Shown here piece after piece: positions 1 to 6,996 of a stretch of DNA of 10,189 nucleotides (the stretch's first letter is position 1; the number at the start of each line of letters is the position of its first letter). Below the pieces are notes generated by a model, which saw only the letters and a list, made by a program, of their open reading frames with translations, made no database searches and was not told the origin of the DNA. A program made the position numbers and the translations under genes. This stretch comes from JBOFOR01 sp051659545 (GTDB lineage: Bacteria; Bacillota; Clostridia; Peptostreptococcales; Peptostreptococcaceae): assembly GCF_051659545.1 (NCBI RefSeq), contig NZ_JBOFOR010000177.1:1-10189 (forward strand), in the 5' to 3' direction.

Positions 1-369
1 TTTGAAATAGAACTAGGAAATTTATTATTAGAAACTATTAGCTTTAATGATGCTTACGAAAACTTTTATCATGGATTTTTAGCTGGTGTTTTATCAGGTA
101 TGAAAGGGTATATAGTAAAGTCTAATAGAGAAGGTGGTACAGGAAGAAGCGATTTATTTGTAAGAGCTGTATCAAAACGTGGTATAGCCATTGTTATAGA
201 ATTCAAAATAGCAAAACATATAGATGATTTAGAAAAAAGGGCAGAGGATGCTATAAAACAAATAGAAGATAAAAAGTATGACATGGAACTAAGAAGCGAA
301 GGTTATAAAAATATTATCAAATATGGAATAGCTTTTTATCAAAAAGACTGCTTAGTTAAAATGGGCTAA
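1..369 (+). CDS. AAA-ATPase-like protein with PD-(D/E)XK nuclease domain, C-terminal part only (5' end outside window)
   Basis: The frame is open from the first base of the window to the TAA at 367-369, so about 122 C-terminal residues are visible. An internal ATG at 100 is not the real start, because the reading frame and the family similarity continue upstream of it. The residues match, nearly position by position, the C-terminus of the full-length paralogue at 7696-9393: a SFNDAYENFYHGF segment, YIVKSNRE, then GRSD and IEFK, ending in FYQKDCLVKMG. GRSD supplies the Asp and EFK the Glu-x-Lys of a PD-(D/E)XK nuclease fold (DUF1703/PF08011-type), which in this family follows an AAA-ATPase-like domain (PF09820-type). 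Nuclease activity has not been demonstrated for most members, so the role is unknown. The N-terminal ATPase half cannot be judged here. It converges on the gene at 464-661. Confidence 0.85.
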   Translation, partial: FEIELGNLLLETISFNDAYENFYHGFLAGVLSGMKGYIVKSNREGGTGRSDLFVRAVSKRGIAIVIEFKIAKHIDDLEKRAEDAIKQIEDKKYDMELRSEGYKNIIKYGIAFYQKDCLVKMG

Positions 370-413
370 AAGAATATAGATTAAAGAAGAGCAAAGAAAC
401 CATAATATCAAAT

Positions 414-442
414 ATTACCCCTAGCGCTCCGTTAGGGGTAAT
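414..442. terminator. Bidirectional hairpin between convergent genes
   Basis: A 13-bp stem (one G-T wobble) closes a 3-nt loop: the arm ATTACCCCTAGCG at 414-426 pairs with CGTTAGGGGTAAT at 430-442. It lies 45 nt after the stop of the left gene and 21 nt beyond the stop of the minus-strand zinc-ribbon gene, so it could end transcription from both sides. Neither side has a strong T-run, so it may work as a weak or factor-assisted terminator, or as an mRNA 3'-end stabiliser. Confidence 0.6.
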
Positions 443-463
443 TAGTGCTGAGGTTAATAAACC

Positions 464-661
464 TTATTTTTCATCAAGTTCCATATAATCTTCAACTAAA
501 TGCCCACATTCAGGACATTTATAAGTATCAACTACATATGAAAATTCTTCTTTAACTTCAGAATCAGTGCCTTCATTTAAAATTTCAAAATCAGTACCTT
601 CTTCATGATTAGTTAAATCCATTACTTCTACTATACATCTTGGACAATACATTGTATTCAT
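464..661 (-). CDS. Small zinc-ribbon protein (65 aa), function unknown
   Basis: The 65-residue acidic protein has two CxxC knuckles, CPRC at residues 6-9 and CPECGH at 49-54, separated by about 40 residues. This is a four-cysteine zinc-ribbon arrangement that should bind one Zn. The ATG at 661 is supported by a GGAGG on the minus strand (671-675) with 9-nt spacing; a second Met at residue 4 lacks better support. The linker between the knuckles contains an imperfect tandem duplication: EGTD recurs at residues 21-24 and 30-33, a 9-residue (27-nt) unit, also visible in the DNA. A consensus promoter lies at 783-811 and the leader of about 115 nt contains two hairpins. The protein could be a nucleic-acid- or protein-binding adaptor, but no specific family is recognised. 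There is no signal peptide or membrane segment, so it is probably cytosolic. Confidence 0.8.
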   Translation of the reverse strand: MNTMYCPRCIVEVMDLTNHEEGTDFEILNEGTDSEVKEEFSYVVDTYKCPECGHLVEDYMELDEK

Positions 662-704
662 CTAAAAATACCTCCATAAAAACTGATTTATATTTATAAT
701 ACGG

Positions 705-734
705 AAAGGCACCTATCAAAAGATAGGTGCCTTT
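705..734 (-). terminator. Perfect 13-bp hairpin in the leader of the zinc-ribbon gene (possible attenuator)
   Basis: AAAGGCACCTATC (705-717) pairs perfectly with GATAGGTGCCTTT (722-734) around a 4-nt A/T loop. It lies between the minus-strand promoter at 783-811 and the start codon at 661, so it is inside the 5' leader. On the minus strand it is followed by only TTTCC, a weak U-tract. It may be an attenuator, a 5'-stabilising stem, or a terminator for an unrecognised transcript from either side. A second smaller hairpin, TTTATGC (751-757) with GCATAAA (763-769), sits upstream in the same leader. Confidence 0.5.
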
Positions 735-782
735 ATTGGGCTAGCGTATGTTTATGCGAGATGCATAAATTTCACTAAACTC

Positions 783-811
783 ATTATAATACAAAAACTT
801 AATTCTGTAAA
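783..811 (-). promoter_or_regulatory. Sigma-A-type promoter for the zinc-ribbon gene
   Basis: Read on the minus strand, TTTACA (806-811) is followed after exactly 17 nt by a perfect TATAAT (783-788). The predicted transcription start is near 776, giving a leader of about 115 nt before the ATG at 661, unusually long for a 65-residue protein and containing two hairpins. Confidence 0.75.
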
Positions 812-848
812 TAGAAAATTAAAAAAAATTGTACACCTCTGGGTTTTT

Positions 849-872
849 GAGTGGCTAGTTAGCCACTCTTTC
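849..872 (+). terminator. Terminator-like hairpin in the intergenic region
   Basis: GAGTGGCT (849-856) pairs with AGCCACTC (861-868) around AGTT, and the plus strand continues TTTCT. It resembles a short intrinsic terminator. No recognised plus-strand gene precedes it between 735 and 848, so it may end an unrecognised short RNA or insulate the promoter at 961 from upstream transcription. The rest of 872-960 is plain A/T-rich spacer in which I see nothing else. Confidence 0.4.
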
Positions 873-960
873 TATAAATGAAGTATTATCCATATAAGAA
901 GTTCAAATAACAAATAAATATAGTGAAAAATAAATTAAAATAAAAAATCTTAAAAAAATA

Positions 961-989
961 TTGAGAAATGTAAAAAAATGTAATAAAAT
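961..989 (+). promoter_or_regulatory. Sigma-A-type promoter of the riboswitch-M60 protease transcript
   Basis: TTGAGA (961-966) and TAAAAT (984-989) are separated by exactly 17 nt. The predicted start is near 996, about 10 nt before the first base of the c-di-GMP-I aptamer. This is the spacing expected when the aptamer begins the transcript. Confidence 0.7.
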
Positions 990-1005
990 TAAGAAGAACT
1001 AAATA

Positions 1006-1075
1006 GGCAAAACTAGGGAAATCTAGTGACGCAAAGCTATAGGGGCTAAAGTAATTACTAAGCCAGCCAGTTGCC
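1006..1075 (+). promoter_or_regulatory. Cyclic di-GMP-I (GEMM-I) riboswitch aptamer
   Basis: The element has the GEMM-I layout. P1 is GGCAA (1006-1010) with TTGCC (1071-1075). The first internal helix is ACTAGG (1012-1017) with TCTAGT (1022-1027), closed by a GAAA tetraloop (1018-1021). Next comes the conserved GACGCAAAGC linker (1028-1037). The second helix has GCT (1036-1038) with AGC (1065-1067), then GGCT (1044-1047) with AGCC (1061-1064), capped by the self-complementary AGTAATTACT (1050-1059). The class binds c-di-GMP through a three-helix junction in which the GNRA tetraloop docks on the second helix. Here that helix is short and its usual TATGG-like receptor strand is altered. An intrinsic terminator (1145-1172) lies between aptamer and ORF, so control is probably by transcription termination. 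Many terminator-coupled type I switches in Clostridia are OFF switches; that direction is inferred here. Confidence 0.92.
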
Positions 1076-1144
1076 AAAAAGTAATATACTTTTTGTCTAT
1101 ATAAACAATCAATATTAATATAATATTGAGACTTTAGTATACAG

Positions 1145-1172
1145 AGACTATCCTTTTTGGATAGTCTTTTTT
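1145..1172 (+). terminator. Intrinsic terminator of the c-di-GMP riboswitch expression platform
   Basis: AGACTATCC (1145-1153) pairs with GGATAGTCT (1159-1167) around a TTTTT loop and is followed by a run of T to 1172. It lies 70 nt beyond the aptamer and 41 nt before the protease ATG, so readthrough is needed for expression. The intervening 1076-1144 holds two A/T-only hairpins: AAAAAGTA/TACTTTTT (1076-1083 with 1087-1094) and CAATATTA/TAATATTG around 1109-1127. Confidence 0.88.
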
Positions 1173-1213
1173 GGCAATAAAACCTATAAAACTAAAAAAT
1201 AGGGGGAATTGTT

Positions 1214-4200
1214 ATGAAGTTCAAAAAACTAGCAATAGGTCTAACTGTTATAGTAGCAGTTAATGCAACTACACCTACAATAAAAGTATTTGCAAATGAA
1301 ATAAGTAACAAAGCATTACAAAGTGAAATAACTCAAGAACATAATTCTGTTATGGAGAATTTTAAGGGAATTGAAAGTAATGAAAACTTCAATGGTTACA
1401 AAGCACAGTACAAAATAGCAACTAAGGCTACAGTTAAAGAATTTGATTTAGTAAACAATGAAGAGTACAATAAATTATTTAAAATGAATTCATCTAATAT
1501 AAAATCTATAAAAAATAATGCTGGACACTACTCAGCACAAAATATAGAAAAAGCAGTAGATGGAGATTTAAATACCTATTGGGAAACCAACAAAGCTAAC
1601 ACATCTGAATGGAAAAATGAAGTAGAAATAGAGTTTAAGGAAACCACAGAACTAAACAGAATAGTATACGGAGCAAGACCTACAGATGGAAAAGGATTTG
1701 CACAAGAATTTAAAATATATGGATCAAAAACTACAACAGGAGATACTTATGAACTTGTAGCAACAGGCGCATATAACCAAACCAAAAACCTTATAGAAGC
1801 AAACTTTGAGCCAACAGAGTTTAAAAGAGTTAAGTTTGTATTTGAAAAATCTAATCAAAATTGGGCAACAGCTAGAGAATTTATCTTCTACACAGAAGAC
1901 AAATTAACGGATGAAATAAATAATATATTCACAGACAAAACTTACTCACAGCTAAAAGAAGAGTACAGAGACATTAATAAAATAAATGAATTACAAGCAA
2001 AAGCAATGACACATCCATTAATAAATGAGTTAAATGAAATATTGGAATTAGCCAAGCTATCATTAAATGAAGATACAAATTACTCAAAAACTACTATAGT
2101 TGCAAATCAACATGGAGATATGAAACGTCATGCAACAAGTGTATTATCAATGAATAGCTTTGGTCAAAACCTACAAGCAACTGGATTATATGCATTACCA
2201 GGACAGAAGGTAACAGTATATGCAGAAGTAGATTCTTATACTACAAACATGCCAGTACTTCAGTTTTCGCAAAATGAAGGTACATGGAGAGGTTGGAGAA
2301 AAGGCGTTAAACTTAAGCCAGGAAAAAATGAAATAATAGTACCAAGCATTGACTTAAGCGTAAATCACCCTACAAACCCTAAAGCAGGAGGTGCTATATA
2401 TATAGAAAACCCATATACTATAGAGCAACAAGGTAAAGCACCAGTAATAAGAATAGAAGGAGCTGAGAGGTTCCCATTCTTCAAAGAAGGTGACAATGAA
2501 GAAGAATTCATAGCCTTTTTAGCAGAGTACAAAGAAAAATTAGATGAAGATAATCAAACTGGAGCTAAGAAAGTATTAGACATAGTAGATATAGAATCAG
2601 ACAGAATGCTTTTATCAGGAACAACAACAGGAGCTTATGATGCTTATATCACAAAAGGTGTAAAACCTAGCGAAACAACAACTTTCTGGGATGAAAGTAT
2701 GGAAGAAATTTTTAGATACTATGGTTTAGACGGAAGTAGTGAAGTACACGATCCTAAATATATAAAAGAGCACATAAGGCTTGCGCAACCATTTGGATAC
2801 ATGTATGCATGGGTAGACCATGTTGGTGTTCAAAAAGATGTCATGAGTAGTATGTTAAACCCTAAAGCAGTGAAAAGTGGTTCTTGGGGATTCATACATG
2901 AAATAGGGCATAGAATGGACACTAGAAATCGTGTATGGGGAGAAGTAACAAACAACATGCTTTCTATGCAGATGGGACATGTATATGGTGCTCATGCAAA
3001 TAGAGTACAATACAGTGAAATCTACAAAAAAGCTGCACCAAACATAAGAGAAGACCTTTATAATAACGGTAGATTTTTTGAAAGCTTAGGAATGTTTTGG
3101 CAGCTACAATTATACAATGATTCCTACTGGACTGAATTAAACAAGCTATACAGAGAAAGAAAACCAAGCCCAGCCAATGAACAAGAAAAAATGGATACAC
3201 TTATAGAGTATTCATCAGAAGTTTTAGATAGAGATTTAAGTGAATACTTCTATAGACATGGATTTAGAGCTAGTGAAGAAAGCAAAGCTAAATTAGCACA
3301 AACTTACAAAAAGCTAGAAGATAAAGTATGGTATATAAATGATACTGCATATAAATATAAAGGTAGTGGTATAAACAAAGAAAGCAAACCAACTATAGAA
3401 AGTATTGATACAACTGGAAAAATAACTATATCATCAAATATAAACAAAGATGAATTATTAGGTTATGAGATAATAAGAAATGGTGAAGTCATAGGATTTA
3501 CAGATAAAAATACATTTATAGATGAGACTAAAGAATCAGGTGCAAAATACAATTATCAAGTATTAGCCTACGGAAAAGATTTAAGTACATCAACAATAAG
3601 TGATGAAGTAAGTAACTTAAGACCTAATATAATACTACAGCAAGAACATATATACCTAGGACTAAAAGAAGAATTTAACCCATTAGAATATGTAAAAGGA
3701 CAAAATTATAATGGAGAGGATATATCCCAAATAGTAAAAGTAGCTCACAATGTAGATACCACTAAAAAAGGAAAGTATACTGTAAAATACACTCTAGAAG
3801 ATAGCAACGAAGTTTTTGAAAAAACAATGACAGTAGAGGTTACTAGTGCTACAGATTATTTATCAGACAAAAACTGGGAAAGTGTACAAACTCAATACGG
3901 AACACCAAGAAAAAACACTAATATAAAAAGTAGAGTAAATGGTGATATAAAAGAGTTTGACAAAGGTATAGGCATACATGCTAATGGAAAAATAGAATAC
4001 AACCTAGAAGGAACTAATTATGAAAACTTTGAAGCTTTACTAGGAGTTGATACATCAATAGCTGCTCAAGATAGATCAAGTATAACATTCAAAGTAGTAG
4101 GTGATGGACAAGTTTTAGCTACAACTAAGATATTAAAGTATAACGATAATATGGTTCACATAAACGTTCCTATCCAAGGAATTAAAAACTTAACTATAGA

Positions 4201-5707
4201 AATAAATGATGGTGGAAATGGAAACTCATCAGATCATGGTATAATAGCTAATCCTAAGCTTACTACTAACAACAAAAAACCAGAATTAGAAATAGAAAAA
4301 TCTACAACAACAAAAGTTGGAGAACCTATAGAAGATTTAGTAGGTAAAGTAGTAGCAACTGACACCGAAGATGGTGACTTAACACAAAAGGTAATAGTAA
4401 AAGGCCATGAAAATATAAACTTCAATAAACCAGGAGAGTATAAACTAACTTATTCAGTAACTGATAGTGACAACAACACAACAACTAAAGAAAGAACAAT
4501 ATCAATAATTGATGAAAGAGACTATACTTACCTAACAAAGTATGACTGGAAAAGTGCAGTACAAAGCTACTCTACAACAAGAAAAGATAAAAGTGTAAGT
4601 GACAAAGCAATAAGACTTACTAACAAAAACAATGAAGAAGTAGTATATGAAAGAGGAATTGGTGCACATGCTAATGCCACAATAATATACGACTTAAGTA
4701 ACAAAAACTACAATTACTTCACTTCATATATAGGTGTAGATAGAGAAATGTACAACAGACCAGGAAGTGTATCTTTTGAAGTATATGTAGATGGTCAAAA
4801 ACAATACGATAGTGGATTAATGCAAGCAAGAGACCCACAAAAATTTGTAGAAGTTAATATACAGAATGCAAAAGAATTAAAACTAGTTGTAAAAGATGGT
4901 GGAAATGGAGTAGGATCTGACCATGCATCATGGGGAGATACAAAGCTTTACTATGCAAATGAGGAAAGAGCAGATATTACAAAATTAAAAGAAGCTATAG
5001 AAAAAGCAGAAACCATAGAGTCTGATAACTACAGTGAAGAAAGTATAAATAACTTAACTACGGTAATAAATCAAGGAAAAGAATTAATCAAGGCAGACTT
5101 TACAAACCAAGCACAATGTGATGAAGCTGTAAAGAATATAGAAAATGCTATAAATAATTTAGAAACTCTAGACAAAATAATTGAAATACCTGATGAAGCT
5201 CTTAAAAAAGACATAAAAAATGAACTTGGAATAAAGGATAGAGAAATAACTCTAAGAGATATGCACAACCTAGTATCTTTAGAGTGCTCATCAGGGTATG
5301 CTAGAAGTTTAAAAGGCTTAGAAACTGCTATAAATTTAGAAAGTTTAAACATTGATTACAATGAAGTAACTGATTTATCTCCAATAGCTAACTTAAAGAA
5401 ACTAACACACTTTAGTGGAGCAGAAAACTTTATAATGAATCCTAGTTCTCAAATAAAACTTGTAGATGGTAAGTTTGTTATAGAGAATATGGTAAAAGAT
5501 GTTGATGGAGAGAGATTACTTCCAAAAGAAGTTACATTAAATCCTAATACTAATCCTGTGAAGCTTAATTTAGAGGAAGTATTAGTAGGAGGTAAAGTAC
5601 TGATAGACTCTAGTTTAATTAACAAGACTGGGGCAGTAGAGGTTGTTTATGAAAGTAAAACACATAATTTTGAGTTATATACACTTTCATTATTATCAGT
5701 AAAATAA
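1214..5707 (+). CDS. Secreted multidomain M60 (enhancin-like) zinc metalloprotease, mucin/glycoprotein-degrading type
   Basis: The 1497-residue protein starts at ATG 1214, with AGGGGG at 1201-1206. A signal peptide (MKFKK, hydrophobic core, cleavage probably after VFA at residue 27) directs export. Approximate order: F5/8 type C/CBM32 domain 90-225; M60 region 293-690 with HEIGH at 562-566 and Glu577 in GEVTNN, the expected zinc ligands and catalytic Glu; Fn3-like 726-802; Ig-like 803-879; NPCBM/CBM51 881-1018; DUF5011-like Ig 1022-1103; second NPCBM 1104-1250; FIVAR-like helices 1255-1320; leucine-rich, internalin-like segment 1322-1497. M60 enzymes of gut bacteria (for example Clostridium perfringens Zmp proteins) cleave O-glycosylated proteins, and CBM32/CBM51 modules bind host glycans, so mucin-type glycoproteins are the likely substrate. 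There is no LPXTG, SLH or transmembrane tail, so release into the medium or non-covalent wall binding is likely. It is transcribed alone under the c-di-GMP-I riboswitch and ends at the terminator at 5712-5750. Confidence 0.93.
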   Translation: MKFKKLAIGLTVIVAVNATTPTIKVFANEISNKALQSEITQEHNSVMENFKGIESNENFNGYKAQYKIATKATVKEFDLVNNEEYNKLFKMNSSNIKSIKNNAGHYSAQNIEKAVDGDLNTYWETNKANTSEWKNEVEIEFKETTELNRIVYGARPTDGKGFAQEFKIYGSKTTTGDTYELVATGAYNQTKNLIEANFEPTEFKRVKFVFEKSNQNWATAREFIFYTEDKLTDEINNIFTDKTYSQLKEEYRDINKINELQAKAMTHPLINELNEILELAKLSLNEDTNYSKTTIVANQHGDMKRHATSVLSMNSFGQNLQATGLYALPGQKVTVYAEVDSYTTNMPVLQFSQNEGTWRGWRKGVKLKPGKNEIIVPSIDLSVNHPTNPKAGGAIYIENPYTIEQQGKAPVIRIEGAERFPFFKEGDNEEEFIAFLAEYKEKLDEDNQTGAKKVLDIVDIESDRMLLSGTTTGAYDAYITKGVKPSETTTFWDESMEEIFRYYGLDGSSEVHDPKYIKEHIRLAQPFGYMYAWVDHVGVQKDVMSSMLNPKAVKSGSWGFIHEIGHRMDTRNRVWGEVTNNMLSMQMGHVYGAHANRVQYSEIYKKAAPNIREDLYNNGRFFESLGMFWQLQLYNDSYWTELNKLYRERKPSPANEQEKMDTLIEYSSEVLDRDLSEYFYRHGFRASEESKAKLAQTYKKLEDKVWYINDTAYKYKGSGINKESKPTIESIDTTGKITISSNINKDELLGYEIIRNGEVIGFTDKNTFIDETKESGAKYNYQVLAYGKDLSTSTISDEVSNLRPNIILQQEHIYLGLKEEFNPLEYVKGQNYNGEDISQIVKVAHNVDTTKKGKYTVKYTLEDSNEVFEKTMTVEVTSATDYLSDKNWESVQTQYGTPRKNTNIKSRVNGDIKEFDKGIGIHANGKIEYNLEGTNYENFEALLGVDTSIAAQDRSSITFKVVGDGQVLATTKILKYNDNMVHINVPIQGIKNLTIEINDGGNGNSSDHGIIANPKLTTNNKKPELEIEKSTTTKVGEPIEDLVGKVVATDTEDGDLTQKVIVKGHENINFNKPGEYKLTYSVTDSDNNTTTKERTISIIDERDYTYLTKYDWKSAVQSYSTTRKDKSVSDKAIRLTNKNNEEVVYERGIGAHANATIIYDLSNKNYNYFTSYIGVDREMYNRPGSVSFEVYVDGQKQYDSGLMQARDPQKFVEVNIQNAKELKLVVKDGGNGVGSDHASWGDTKLYYANEERADITKLKEAIEKAETIESDNYSEESINNLTTVINQGKELIKADFTNQAQCDEAVKNIENAINNLETLDKIIEIPDEALKKDIKNELGIKDREITLRDMHNLVSLECSSGYARSLKGLETAINLESLNIDYNEVTDLSPIANLKKLTHFSGAENFIMNPSSQIKLVDGKFVIENMVKDVDGERLLPKEVTLNPNTNPVKLNLEEVLVGGKVLIDSSLINKTGAVEVVYESKTHNFELYTLSLLSVK

Positions 5708-5711
5708 AGGG

Positions 5712-5750
5712 AAATCCCTATAGCGTAATTTACGATATAGGGATTTTTTT
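5712..5750 (+). terminator. Intrinsic terminator of the M60 protease gene
   Basis: AAATCCCTATA (5712-5722) pairs with TATAGGGATTT (5736-5746). The loop region contains a further short CGTA/TACG pairing, and a T-run reaches 5750. It begins 5 nt after the stop codon. Its sequence is almost the same as the terminator at 9398-9436. Confidence 0.9.
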
Positions 5751-5751
5751 G

Positions 5752-5898
5752 TTTTCAAAATTATTAAGAAATACAAACAAAGAACTAAGTAAAATATTAT
5801 TAGAAAGTGGAAAGAATATAAGCAGCATAGTAGACTTAGATGAAGTTATAACTGAATTTATAGAATATACAGAAAGAGAAGCAAATAATATATATTAG
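5752..5898 (+). pseudogene. Short coding remnant without a start codon, unrecognised
   Basis: Between the protease terminator and the DUF2157 gene a frame stays open to TAG at 5896-5898. It encodes a helical-looking, acidic C-terminal stretch (LLRNTNKELSKILLESGKN, then DLDEVITEFIEYTEREANN). The composition resembles a real protein end, but there is no ATG or GTG in frame and no ribosome binding site, and the frame begins inside the terminator tail. The likeliest reading is the 3' scrap of a gene cut off when the upstream region was replaced. A chance open frame cannot be excluded. I do not recognise the family. Confidence 0.4.
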
Positions 5899-5928
5899 AG
5901 ATATACTTATAAGTAAGGAGGGGTTAAA

Positions 5929-6990
5929 ATGAGTAAAATAAATATTAGTAATCCTAAATATAAATTCCTAGATGAAAATTTAACCATGTATAAGAAGAAA
6001 AATATCATCACAGAAAATCAATACAATCAAATAACAGATTTATATAATATAAAATACATTAATCCTATACAAATATTCACAATACTAGGTGCAATACTCA
6101 TAGGCCTTGGAGTAATCATATACATAGGTAGTAATTGGAATAACATAGATAACATATTCAAACTATCAATCATCATCCTAATCTATCTAATAACAAACCT
6201 AGTGTCCTACAAAACATCAAACAAATACAAACGAACAAGCAAAAGCATATTATACCTAGGTATCCTGATATACGGAGCGGGAGTAATGCTAACTCAAAAT
6301 ATGTTTAACTATAATGTAAGCTTTATACCTAGTGGACTACTTTGGATACTTGGCATACTGCCCACTGTATATATATTTGAAGAAGAAGCCATGTACATAT
6401 TCTCATGTATACTTACGCTAATATTCTCATTCGTATATATACAATCATATCCTTACATGCTATTAGTAGTATACTTGTTAATCTACTTTATAGGAATGAA
6501 TAAATTTAATAATTTTACACTAGGGATATTAGCAAGGGAAATAGTGTTGTTCTCACTGATACCACAGTACCTTGACAAATATGGACTCAAGGATATACAT
6601 ATACTATTAATAATGCTGGCAATAGGGGTAGTTATTAGAAATTATAAATTCAGAAACCATAAAATAGTTTATGAATTATTAGGATTGGTACTGATAGGTA
6701 TATGTGGACTTAGCTTAACATTCTCAGAAATATGGGCAACAATTTTCATCAAAGATATATCAACGGTTATAGCCTATGGAATAGGACTTAGTTATTTTGT
6801 ATATTTCATTTACCAATCAGTCAAAGGAAATTTAATTTGCATAATTCCAATAATAGCATTGGTAATAAGGTATTTTTCAGATTCATTGTTGTTATCTTTT
6901 TCTAAATCATTATTATTTATAATAGTAGGAGGCATACTCCTAGCAATTGGATTTTATATAGAAAAAAATATCAATAAGAAAAGGATGTGA
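5929..6990 (+). CDS. DUF2157 multi-pass membrane protein
   Basis: The 353-residue protein starts at ATG 5929 behind a strong AAGGAGGGG (5915-5923). A soluble N-terminus of about 45 residues (helical, with a KKNIITENQYNQI segment) matches the short cytosolic region that opens DUF2157 proteins. About ten to twelve hydrophobic segments follow: roughly residues 46-70, 77-98, 107-126, 137-150, 154-172, 175-190, 196-215, 223-239, 245-265, 270-298, 302-321 and 329-347. The C-terminal pattern, a basic/aromatic RYFSD then a last helix rich in Gly and Ile ending in YIEK, is typical of the family. The next gene, 6 nt downstream, encodes a GDYXXLXY-type protein, the usual partner of DUF2157. That strengthens the assignment and suggests the two act together in the membrane. 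Biochemical function is unknown. I see no convincing promoter immediately upstream. Confidence 0.85.
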   Translation: MSKINISNPKYKFLDENLTMYKKKNIITENQYNQITDLYNIKYINPIQIFTILGAILIGLGVIIYIGSNWNNIDNIFKLSIIILIYLITNLVSYKTSNKYKRTSKSILYLGILIYGAGVMLTQNMFNYNVSFIPSGLLWILGILPTVYIFEEEAMYIFSCILTLIFSFVYIQSYPYMLLVVYLLIYFIGMNKFNNFTLGILAREIVLFSLIPQYLDKYGLKDIHILLIMLAIGVVIRNYKFRNHKIVYELLGLVLIGICGLSLTFSEIWATIFIKDISTVIAYGIGLSYFVYFIYQSVKGNLICIIPIIALVIRYFSDSLLLSFSKSLLFIIVGGILLAIGFYIEKNINKKRM

Positions 6991-6996
6991 TGAGGC

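Noticed and set aside
416..734. Hairpins at 416-440, 705-734 and 849-868 as CRISPR repeats or a mobile-element end
   Set aside because: Their sequences are unrelated to one another and irregularly spaced, with no repeat-spacer pattern and no flanking direct repeats.
886..1077. Minus-strand 63-residue open frame
   Set aside because: It overlaps the riboswitch promoter and aptamer, has a composition typical of A/T-rich noncoding DNA, and has no ribosome binding site.
2964..3200. Minus-strand open frames inside the protease, membrane and AAA-like genes (also 4234-4425, 5071-5352, 7299-7592, 8784-8996, and 69-284)
   Set aside because: They are antisense shadows of strongly supported coding regions and show no family motifs or ribosome binding sites.
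1214..5707. Repeated NPCBM and Ig-like modules as a sign of recent DNA repeats
   Set aside because: The modules are similar in protein pattern (GIG.HAN, DGGNG..SDH) but diverged in DNA, so this is ordinary domain duplication.
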